64,000 nucleotides of DNA, taken from positions 35,852,525-35,916,524 of the forward strand of contig NC_029518.1 in assembly GCF_001577835.2 (NCBI RefSeq). The letters run 5' to 3'. Numbering within the stretch: position 1 is the stretch's first letter; each line of letters begins with the position of its first letter. The stretch comes from Coturnix japonica (taxonomy: Eukaryota > Chordata > Aves > Galliformes > Phasianidae). This document shows, in pieces, positions 12,486-22,116 of the stretch. Both the position numbers and the translations under genes were made by a program. The notes beneath the pieces are model-generated. The model was not told where the DNA came from, searched no databases, and was given only the letters and a program-made list of their open reading frames with translations.

Positions 12486-12860
12486 TTCACTCACTACAAT
12501 AGGGCTGTTCTAAAGGTCATCCATGCTCTATGTAAACGCTCTCAAGCCGACAACTTTTTTCTTATCCAAACCCAGGGATTGCTGACCGCCGCCTTTTTAG
12601 CCGAGCTCTACAAAGGGTTCGCAATGAAATACAAATCCTTCTGAAGCCCGCCTGGTTTCAGATTTCCTTATGAGCTCGAAACTCAACCCAGGTTCGTCCA
12701 AAGGTTCAGTGAGGGTTCGTGAACTTTCCTAGCCAAACTGGATTGATTTATGATTTTGTGTCACAACTACACAAATCACGTGGCTTCGGCACACAGCAAA
12801 ACTCAGTGAGCCCAAGCACCGAGCCAAGCAAATCAGAGCAGCAGCCTCTCCCCTTCCACC
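12486..12860. promoter_or_regulatory. Putative enhancer: nuclear-receptor half-site cluster with FOX, PBX-HOX and E-box sites
   Basis: This block retains more CpG than its flanks and has a dense set of factor-type motifs: TGTAAAC (FOX) at 12531-12537; four nuclear-receptor-like half-sites, GGTTCG 12691-12696, GGTTCA 12703-12708, GGTTCG 12714-12719 and inverted TGAACT 12720-12725; TGATTTATGA (PBX with a posterior HOX protein) at 12744-12753; and the E-box CACGTG at 12777-12782. The second and third half-sites are spaced by five bases, the DR5 spacing used by retinoic acid receptors, although one half-site ends in G instead of A. No open frame here looks coding. Regulatory function is inferred. 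Confidence 0.4.
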
Positions 12861-15400
12861 CACTCCTCTTCCCATAAAGGGCAGATGCTGACTGTACATC
12901 CCCGGTGGCTTTCTGAGCCATCATCTAATAAAAGAATGGACCCTTAAAAAGTTTGCAGGCATCTAGTTGTGCTGATCTGTCAGGAACTTCATCCAATCTC
13001 ACACAGATTTGTCCAAAATTCAAAACATAACAAAGTGAAAACCAGATGCTCACACTCAAGTGTCTCAATTCTTATCCTGTTGACCAAATAGCTGTGCTGA
13101 TCTCTGCATGCAATTGAGCACACAGCAGATAGTGGCTTTCATCTGAGGTATTGGTGATGTGACCAAGCACGAAGGAGACTGCAGGACACACTGGCAACTC
13201 AGGCAGTCACAGATCTGAGCTTTGCTATCTTCCCCAACTCCATCCATCCTGCCTGACAGCCCTGGGTACCAAACCTCATTGTCCCAGTGATGTGGAGCAC
13301 CTCACTGCCCCTTATGTTGCTCTGCAATGTGCTCAGCACCTCAGCAACACGCAGTCTGTGTCTGTTGGATTGAATGCTCTCACTGCCACACTCCAGCCAT
13401 AAGCCTGTGGTTTTCATTTTACTGGTCTGGGAGGCAGGCACGGGAATTCCATCCCAACTGCTAAACATGCTGCTGGGATGTGGTGGCAGTCTATCATCCT
13501 GCTACATGACACCATGCCACACGAAGTAGTGACACGACAGCATTCCCAGGCATCAGCAGCCCCACTGCTATTTATGCAGCTTTAAATGTGGATACAGCAA
13601 ATGGTGATGCCTGCAATAAAAGCTGAGACGTAGCATGCTGATAAGCACTTAGGGTCAAGAGATCTGGGCTTTCTTGTAGTGGGTAGTTCATGTCCCTGCC
13701 TCAGAATTACTGGGCTAGTGCTGTTCTTGTGGTGCTGTGGTTCATGTGGGCTGCAGCCACTTGTCATGTTGCTGCCAGCTGGTACAGCCCCACGTGGGGT
13801 GGGTGAAAGCCAAGACAAACATGTGTCATGAGCTCATTATGTCTTAGCTCACACCACAGCTCGTGAGCTATCTATCTCCTCACTGCTGTGGGGGCCTTGA
13901 AATCAGTTCAGCTGCCTCTCCAGTGTGGATTTTGGATTGTTGTGCTGTCTTTCCTGAAAAAAAAGAAAAAAGAAAAAAAGAAAAAGCAAAAAATATTGAT
14001 TCAGTTGAAAATGTTGACTCAAACCATGCTGAGGTCAGAGTATGATAAAAGCTTTGTGCACAGAACTCTCTTTATCTGCAAAGCCAGGATTTTTATGCAA
14101 GACCCTAGGGAATAAAATAAGAAAGGATTTCCAGCACGGTACACGAAGAAATGCAGCTTGCACTCTCACACACAAAATGCCTGAGCCCGTGTGCCAGTGA
14201 GTGCCAAGGCACACTCCTGGTCACCTGCTCAGTCCTAGTGAGGACCCTGGAACCCTCACTTGCCACAGCTGGTGAGATGATTGCATGGGAAACATGAGTG
14301 GAGGCTTTGGTCTGGTTTCTTGTGCCAGAAGAAAGATCAATGGAGGCCAGTGCTGTGGCCAGAGTCATACTGGGGTGATGGATAAGCCACAGTGCCCAGT
14401 GAAACCAGAAGTAAAATGTCTAAAGACTCTCAGTCACAACCTGGGCACAAAGAAATGAGCACTCATGGAGCTTGTGTGCTCCTTCAGAGATGTACAGACA
14501 TTGTATGGAGCACGTCTCCCTGTAGAGCCCTTGTGTTCTCAAGAAGCACCACTGAAGATTTTGGCAGCACCCAGAAGGCTTCCTGGTCACATCAGCCAGA
14601 GCAGAGTCAGAGTGGGGAAAGCTGGGTAGGGCTGTGCTCCCTACGCCCACTCAGTGAGCAAGCAGAGGGCTCAGCCAGGTGGGCTGAAGCCCTTCCCTCC
14701 AATGGGAGCTTTGAATCCCATCCCACAGTAGATTAAAAGCTATAAAGGAATTTTTAAAGTATGCCCCTAGCCCAGTTCTGGTTTATCCTCTGGATATCCT
14801 CTGCTGTGATGGTACCACAATGTAGCATCTGCCATGCTGCCAGAGGTGGAGGGAACGGGCTCCAGCGTGCACAGATAGAGCGGTGTCTTTGGCAGCTGGC
14901 AAAGCCACTGTCTCAGGTTTCCTTTCATTTTAATGGCTCAAATACCTCTCTCAAAGTCTGCATCTGATTTTCAGGGCACGACCTTGATTTTACATCAAAC
15001 ATTCCCTACGTCTCTCCTCATCCCACTGCTGTCTGGCTAGATTACTGATGCTAGAGCTGATCTTTCTATTAAAATATTTGAGTTCTATTATTTTTCTAAC
15101 CCAAAGCCCATCTCAAATGCACAGACTTGTTCATCCTCTCCTCAAGGGCTCCTGCACTTTGATTCCTTCTCCTCACCACCGCTGCCAGATAGATGTGAAA
15201 TGCAGTGTATATGTAGCTCAAGGCAGACTCCATCTGCTGCTTACTTACCACTGCCATAGGTAGCTGCTGTGATCCTCTTCTTCATAAAACAGCTCATGAA
15301 CACCCACCATCTGGAGTACATCCGACGTCATTGGTAGCTGTTGCAAAATGAATGTGGCTGTTAGAGAAGTCCCACTGACAGCACAGGTGTGTCCTTATGC
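12861..15400. other. Gene-free stretch
   Basis: No gene or transposon was recognised. Several 70-110 codon frames lie on opposite strands over the same bases (13.2-14.7 kb), which argues against any being real. An A-rich tract at 13956-13994 is listed separately. Confidence 0.5.
13956..13994. repeat. A-rich purine tract
   Basis: Runs of A broken by single G or C bases (A8-G-A6-G-A7-G pattern). Low-complexity sequence. It gives two overlapping lysine-rich open frames that should not be taken as genes. Confidence 0.85.
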
Positions 15401-15492
15401 ATGGGTTAGTGGGCACGGTGGTGATGGGTTGTTGGTTGGACTAGATGGTCTAGTAGCCTTTTCCAACCTTAATGATTCTGTGATTCTATGAT
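15401..15492 (+). mobile_element. CR1 LINE 3' end
   Basis: The stretch 'gggcacggtggtgatgggtt' followed by 'ggttggactagatggtct', 'ttttccaaccttaatgattc' and the terminal 'tgtgattctatgat' is the 3' end of a CR1 subfamily. Close to consensus and strongly 5' truncated. Confidence 0.93.
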
Positions 15493-16819
15493 TTAGAGAA
15501 AACTTTGTACCTAGTGTCAAACTTCAGGGCTGTTCCCCCAGCAGCACTGAGAGATAGGATGTGGGTTGGACTCAGGGCCTGCAGGGGCTCTGAACAGGAA
15601 CCAGCCTGCTCTTGAGATCTGCTACGAGAGGTGGGATGCACTATGGAAGCTGAAACCTTTCCAGATGACACGGAGCATTGCTCAAAGAAAGCAAGCTGAA
15701 AATGTGGTGAGAAAACATGATCACAAACAGCAACAAGCAAAAAGAAACTTCAAAAAGCCAAGAATAAACATGTACCCGCATTTCCGCTTTGTGACTACGT
15801 ACCCTGCATGGTTAGAGCTACCGCCATGAGCCTGATTCAGCTCATGCGGCCCTACAGTCTTTTTTCCTGCCCATGTGAGCACTGCCTGAAGAAGGGTCCC
15901 CCAAGACAGCCCCTCTGTGAACTCCCTGCACTTTAGCCCAGGGGGTGACCCCAGCAGAGTTCAGCTTTGTGCAGGCAGGATGTGCAGGGAAGATCCCCTC
16001 CCTGCCCCTCAGGGCTCCACGTGCTGTCACAGGCCCTTACTAATTGGATACATCTGACCCACCGATGTCTTTGAAAGTCCTCCAACAAGCTGTTTCAAGA
16101 AACACATTTGGTTTCACACTGAATTTGCGGACTGAAAGTTTAACCAGCTGGAGCGGTCTGAATTAAAGCTGATCTTTCCATAGCGAATAAATCCCATATT
16201 GAATCCAGACACCTCCTGGTCTCAGTTTTCCTCTTCACTTACTCCACTCATTCTTTATGGGGAGAAAAGAATGGAAACTGTAAAGGTCTGAAACCCACTG
16301 TCCAGGGAGGGAGTTTGTTGAAAGATGAACAAGCAATGAATTCTGCTTTCTTGCCCCACAGTGCTTGTTACATCTTGGACAGCTTTTCAACAAATCTCAA
16401 GCCAAAAGCAAACTGCACTTAGATGAGCTACTGCAAGCGTGAAGGCAAGGTGGCATGAAGGAAGAGGACTCTGCTCACCAAGCGTACATTGACCCAGATC
16501 ATTTTCACTTTCCTGAAGGGACTCCCCTACAGCCTCATGGCAGCAGATCTCCCTTTGCAGGAGCCCCAAGTGCTGATGAGAGGAAAGGAAGCAATGCCAC
16601 ATCCTGGCTAACAGGCAGGATTGCTGAGCCACAGGCAGCTGATGACTTCCCAGGAACTGAGGGAACCTCAGAAATAGAGTTAGTGATGAAATCTCTGCCT
16701 CCTGGGCCTGAGGATAATCCCTTACCTCTCTGAACAAGCTACATCCCCAGTCTGTAGGCAGCCTTGTTGTGTGGGCATGGATATTTTCCATCTCAATTAA
16801 CTCAGACTTAGTAAAAATG

Positions 16820-16844
16820 AAAAAAAAAAAAAAAAAAAAAAAAA
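16820..16844. repeat. Poly-A tract (A25)
   Basis: An unbroken run of 25 A. No AATAAA signal or gene-like sequence lies just upstream, so it is read as a mononucleotide repeat, not a retrocopy tail. Confidence 0.9.
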
Positions 16845-17439
16845 GTGGTGTCTCTTGTGCTTTAGGCCTCATCAGGGTGGGATTCATGGCACTGGCAAGA
16901 TAACTCTATTTGAATTTCATTTCTGCTACTGAGCAGCATCCTGAACACTTTGCAATTTGCAAATCATGTACCGAAGTGATGCATCTAAAAGTCAAGACTG
17001 GTCGCACATATTTAAGCATCAGGAAACACACTGGTAGAACTCATACCGATAAATAAATTCCACAGGTCTCAGTGTGGACAATATAGAAATACATTATGAA
17101 ACGAGAAAAAAATAATCCTTATAACAATATTCACCACTTTCTAGAAGAAACACTAATGACGATGCTGAAAAGTTGAATTCATGTTTTTGTGCCATGCTTG
17201 AGAAGAAAAAGATGGTATATTGTGATCACGTAAGGATGATAAAGGTGCTCTCCAATGAATGGCTGGGAAGAATGATAGACAACAGCTGTTAAGGATACAT
17301 AGTTTTCAATTGCAAAGCCCTGATAACTTCTACTTTGCAGTCCCTACAGGGCTGGCTGGGAGACCTTTGACCATTGGCATTATTTTTAATAACACTAGAG
17401 GTGCCAATATAGTTCCGGGGACTGGAAAAGCTCTAAGTG

Positions 17440-17515
17440 TTTACCAGGGGTCCTCAGTTCCGGGGCTTTTCTCACTATTCATGACCCTTCCAAACGCTGC
17501 AGTTCTGTGATTCTC
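17440..17515 (+). mobile_element. Possible CR1 LINE 3' tip (old)
   Basis: 'gacccttccaaacgctgcag' followed by 'ttctgtgattctctgg' resembles the last bases of CR1 ('ggtcccttccaaccc...attctgtgattctatg'). Upstream similarity is not clear to me, so this may be chance. Confidence 0.4.
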
Positions 17516-18930
17516 TGGTCTACTAGGATTATTTTTGGCTCCCATGCAGTGTTAAGCAATCCCAACATCTCCTATGCACAGAGGTGCTGCTGGTAGTTAT
17601 GGGATGCAGTGCTGCACTACAAGGATGCTTGCTTGCAACAGCCGGCCGCTGGGTTTGAGCCAGGGTTTGCTCTCTCTGAGATCACAGCCAAGCTGTGCAC
17701 AGCCCTGGTCTGAGAGCACACACAGGAGTTGTGCAGCACTGCCAAAGCTCAGCACCCCGCATCTGGGTAGATATTGTCTGAATCACTATTTAGGCACTGT
17801 CATGTTTATTAATATTTCCAAATTGGTCTAAGCCCCGTGCACATCATTACATGGGCAAACAATAAACAACCTCCATTTAGCAAATTCGACACCCACAGCG
17901 TAGAGCTGGTTATTGTGCTGCAGGATTAGCTCCACATGCCGCCTCTTGCTGAAATCCCAGCTCAGCAATATCAAGCCTTTACAAAGGCCCCGGAGACTCC
18001 CTGGGCTCCATCTTCTTTACACTGTCTAGAAGATAAACGTGTGCAGGAGAAACTGGTGTAGAGCATTATGCAGACATGAAAGGAGGGAAAAGGAGCCTCT
18101 TGGCATACCCTGGGATAGCAAGGGCTGAGCAATCAGGGCATCCCACCTGCCCCACAGTACTCATTAGAATGCACAGCCAGGCACAGCACCAAGCTGCCAG
18201 GCATGGGTAACCCTGCTTTGGGGGCGGGCAGCTCTGAGCAAACACCTGCTTCCCTCTGGGACAGGATCCAGCCAGAGCCCGCTGCTGTCAGGACAGAAAA
18301 GCCCCTTCATAACACCAGATGATGTCATCTGATAGAGAAGAAGGAAGCGTTTAAGCACAGAGCTCCGTACCAGCAGCAAACCTATTAAAAAATCTAACCA
18401 GAGAAAAGCCCTAGATTTAATGTGCCATCCCCCTCTTTTTAGGGCCTCTGAACTGCCCTCAGTTTCCAGGTGAACCTTGAAGGCCAAAGTGAAATGTCAC
18501 CTTTGACCAAGGTGGTCCTGCATCTGCTCGCACACTGAGACATAACTGAGTAATTCCCAATGCACTGGTTACCCCAAGTTTAAACCCACAGCAAGTGTTT
18601 CAACCCCACTGCCATGATCGCTCATGGGTGGTGCCACAACCCAAACACCAGTCTCCAAGACAAAAGGCCTTATAGACGACATCTTCATGCCATTCCCACA
18701 TCACCCAGCAAGCCTGTCGTGCCTTGGGTCATTCTGGGGGGCAGGTTGTTGTTGGATTTTAAGCACCCAGCAAGTACTGTACCCCAACTCCACTGCCTTT
18801 GGGGTGGTAGCAGATGGTTCTCAGGTTGTGGTTGACAGGGAGGCAATGCACAGCCAGAGTCACACACAGGGGAGCTGTGGGGACTGGACACCACTCAGAT
18901 CCCAGCCCTGCCCTCCTAACACTGGAACTG

Positions 18931-19670
18931 TGGAGCCATGAAACTGCACCACCCGTCATCTCAGAATGAGCAAACACCCCGTGAGCTCTGCAGGAGAGCC
19001 CTTAAAGGCTTCAAGGGGCATGTGAGAGGAGCACAGGACATCGGGTACTGTTTCAAACCCTTCAGCCGTTTCCCTGCGTGACCTCTAGCAAGCAATTTGC
19101 TCCTTCCCACAGCCAAGTGCAATGAGAGCATTTGTTGCTCCCCCCGCAGGCTGAGTCTTTATCCAATAGAGGCTGTAATTTGCAGTTTCCCTTTCTGCGG
19201 GCAAACGGCACTTACCTGCAGGGGAAGGGGCGGGAGGGACAATTCATGGTGAGCGAAATGCTTTGCCATAGTGTTTCAAAAACGCTCGGAGCTGGCCGAC
19301 GGTATGCAAATGACCGTCAGCCGCTAATCCTTGTTTGTGCTCTTGCAGTACTCTGGAAAAGGAAAACATTTGCATGAAAATCAGATTGTTGCTCCGGCCT
19401 TGTTTGCTCATTTGGGGACTTGTTTCCAAGAGAAGGACGCCTATCTGCTCCATCAAGGCTCTTTGTTAAACAGGGCTTTTTATAACATTTTCCTCCCCTC
19501 CCTTTGTCCGAACAAGGCTTTTGATTATCCGCATCTCAGCGCCAATTAACAAGCGATCCGAGTTAGCGCTGGCTCAGCCCGGCTCTGGCAGCCCCGGGCA
19601 TCAGCACAGCTCCTTGTTAACCCCATTCCCCACCATCACCACCGGAGGTGGGAGCAGGCCGGGAAGGTGA
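18931..19670. promoter_or_regulatory. CpG-dense putative developmental enhancer or promoter
   Basis: From about 19185 to 19670 I count roughly twenty CpG dinucleotides, far more than elsewhere in the window. The block has two octamer (POU) sites in opposite orientation, ATGCAAAT at 19304-19311 and ATTTGCAT at 19368-19375. It also has a bicoid-type TAATCC at 19325-19330, SOX/LEF-like CCTTTGT at 19501-19507 and AACAAGG at 19511-19517, and a GC box-like GGGGCGGGAGG near 19227. The first octamer sits inside an inverted repeat (GACGGT at 19298-19303, ACCGTC at 19313-19318). A strong minus-strand splice donor lies at 19210-19218. This fits a conserved POU/SOX enhancer or a CpG-island start site. 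No coding exon is evident. Confidence 0.5.
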
Positions 19671-21940
19671 AATTCTCATACAGAAACTGTATTTGCAGAA
19701 CGTCCAAACTCTTGAAAGCTTCAAACCCTGGATATCCAAGCAGAAAGCCCTTTCATATGATGAAAAGCCACATTTCTTGACCAAGAGTTTTGAACATCCC
19801 CAAATAAACACCCAAAGCAATGTTGTGGCCTTGCTGCCTCAGCCTTGGAGCAGTGAGGGCTTTTACTCCCGAACCTTTTGCACTCATTGCCATTGTGAAC
19901 TCCTGAACTCCCTTGCTGCATGGATGCTTTGGTAAAACCACCAGCACAGCTGAGGGTGAGGCAGCACCTGCTGCATTGTCCAGCTGCTCAGCTCTCAGCT
20001 AACTGGAAGGCCGGGGACTTCCTCTATCTTTCCATTTTTAAGGTTGGTCAGTGTAATCACTGTACACAAACAGGATGGGGTTTATTTAAGGCTGCCATTG
20101 TGTGGATGAAAATGAATGACATCATGACAACATAACCCACTCTTAGTGTTGTAGACACTTCCTTGGTGGGGAAGAAAGGTGAAAAGGCACCCGTATATTC
20201 AGACACATCCCTTGCAGCACTTTTGTAAATGCACTTTGGAGCACCTGAACACCTTTCTGCTCATGTTAGAGTTGCAGCATCCAAGTTCTGCCAGTTTCTG
20301 GCAGCGTTACAGCAGCTTCCTTCCTCCAGGATCAGGTTTCCACTGTGCAGACAGGCACAGGTCTGTATCTGACTTCAGGTCATCCACCAAAAGGACTTAA
20401 AACTTGTCTCCCCTGACTAAGATGAGGACCGTGGTCACAAGTAACATTGGTAGCTGAGCCAGGAACTGATCTAAGATCTTCAAATGCTTTTTCCAGATGA
20501 TGTTTCTTTTCCACACCTGCCTTCTTTCCTCCCAACTTAGCCCAGCCTCCCAGCTTTGAAGGACAATAGTCTCCCCCAGATTTTAAATAGGAGTTCTTCT
20601 CTCTGAATAGCAGAGGACTTGGATTCTCTTTGTTTTACTAAGCTCTGCTGTTGTTACAATGCTAACAACAGATTCTCCGAAAAATACTTTTGTTGTTTTA
20701 AAAAACTCAGGCCAGATTTTGTATAACAGGCTCCTGTGAGGAACAAACGCTTGCAGCAGTTGTAAAAACAGCCTGTTTTCAAAACAGCCCTCATCATACA
20801 GCTGTAACTAAAGCAGTCTGAAGGCCACTGCTGCCAGGAGCGCTGAAACTTCATTACCTTCCCTGCTTGTCAAGTGATGCTTCACCGCTCTGCCTGGCTG
20901 AGCAGCTCTGTGTACCCCAACACTGCATTTTACAGCGACTCCAAACCACTGTGACAGAATCACGCTTGGTTTGCCACCTTCTCATGTTCTGCTTAAGAAA
21001 GTAAATTGAATTAGAAACTCTCATGAGAGGTTCATTTCCAAGGGCAAGGAAGGTAAGGTCATAAAGATTTCTGTAAAAGCTCGTATCCATCATACTGTGA
21101 AAGTTCTGGTGCCTATGGCAGCAGCAGCCTTTGTTCTGATGGTGTTAAGGTAGGGTATTCATTCTTCACTTGCTGAGAGCAATTCCATGCTGGGAAATAT
21201 CCAGGGGAGTGGTGAATCAGCCAGACACCAGAGTGGCACTCAGCAAGCAAAGAAGGGGGAAAAGAGCAAATTCAAACAATGAGGGAGGTTCTGAATGTCA
21301 CAGGTTTATGATCATCCGAAAACTTCCAGTAAAGACCAGGAATAAACTCACTTGACCCACATTTCCAGTTTGGCAATGTTCCACATGAGCTTGGCCTTAG
21401 CAATCCCCTCAGAGTCAAGAGAGAGATAAAGACACCAGCAGAGTGCTGTTCATCTGCCTGATGTTAGAAGCATGCTCTGGTGAGGTGACCTGTGCACAAG
21501 TTTCCTCCCACAACTGTAGCTCAACGGTAGACATATACATTATGTATATGTGGGCGTCAGTGTGTGAGCCTCACCAGAGATGTATTTCTGAAGGAGAGCA
21601 GCTACCAAGTCACGCCAGCTTATTGCAGGCATTGCTTGGTGGCCTTCTGGGGCACATGTGAAAGGACATGGTGCCATACCCCTCCTTTAACATATGGGAA
21701 AGCAGTGTATACTTATAAATGTGTAGTACCAGATTTAAACAAAATAATTCAGTTTGGTAGTGATCATAATTGCTCTGCCTGCCTCCCATGAGCCTATCAG
21801 AAACTGATTTCTACTAGGTCCTGCTAAAAGCACATCACTGTACTGCTGTCACCTGCTTGCCATTGCGTGCCTCCCCCAGCCTCAGCAGGGCTGTCCCCAG
21901 CACAGCAATGGGATTTTTTGTCCCTAGCTTGAGCACGATG
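19671..21940. other. Gene-free stretch
   Basis: No gene, RNA gene or transposon was recognised. Short frames occur on both strands and resemble nothing known. Confidence 0.5.
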
Positions 21941-22030
21941 GATCTCCGGCCCCAAGCAACCTGTGTTATTGCGAGCGCTGGCTGGATTTATTTATGCCTA
22001 TGGCATAAATAGTCCTTCTCCTCTGCAGGA
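21941..22030. promoter_or_regulatory. Putative regulatory element around a perfect palindrome
   Basis: A 23-bp dyad at 21989-22011 has 10-bp perfect arms (TATTTATGCC and its complement) around a 3-bp centre. The arms include TTTATTTATG and ATAAATAG, similar to HOX and MEF2 type sites, and the preceding 'ttattgcgagcgctgg' keeps two CpGs. A perfect dyad of this size outside a repeat suggests a dimer-binding site, but this is inferred. Confidence 0.35.
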
Positions 22031-22092
22031 CACGTAATGCTGCTGGAATCCAGCATGAGGAGGCACATGCACGGGCAGCAGTCTTCAGCATG

Positions 22093-22116
22093 GTGCATGC
22101 AGGTACACGCATGCAC
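22093..22116. repeat. Inverted repeat, 8-bp arms
   Basis: GTGCATGC at 22093-22100 and its complement GCATGCAC at 22109-22116 are separated by 8 bp. Alternating purine-pyrimidine arms. Function unknown. Confidence 0.8.

Larger units (their letters stand above)
15493..18930. other. Gene-free stretch
   Basis: No gene was recognised. It holds one doubtful CR1 tip and an A25 run. The 166-codon minus-strand frame at 16387-16887 owes its poly-phenylalanine to the A25 tract and overlaps a plus-strand frame, so it is rejected. Confidence 0.5.

Noticed and set aside
16820-16844. Poly-A as a tail of a processed retrocopy
   Set aside because: No AATAAA upstream, no gene-like sequence and no flanking duplication seen.
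16387-16887. 166-codon minus-strand frame
   Set aside because: Its start region is a poly-phenylalanine run made by the A25 tract, and it overlaps a plus-strand frame.
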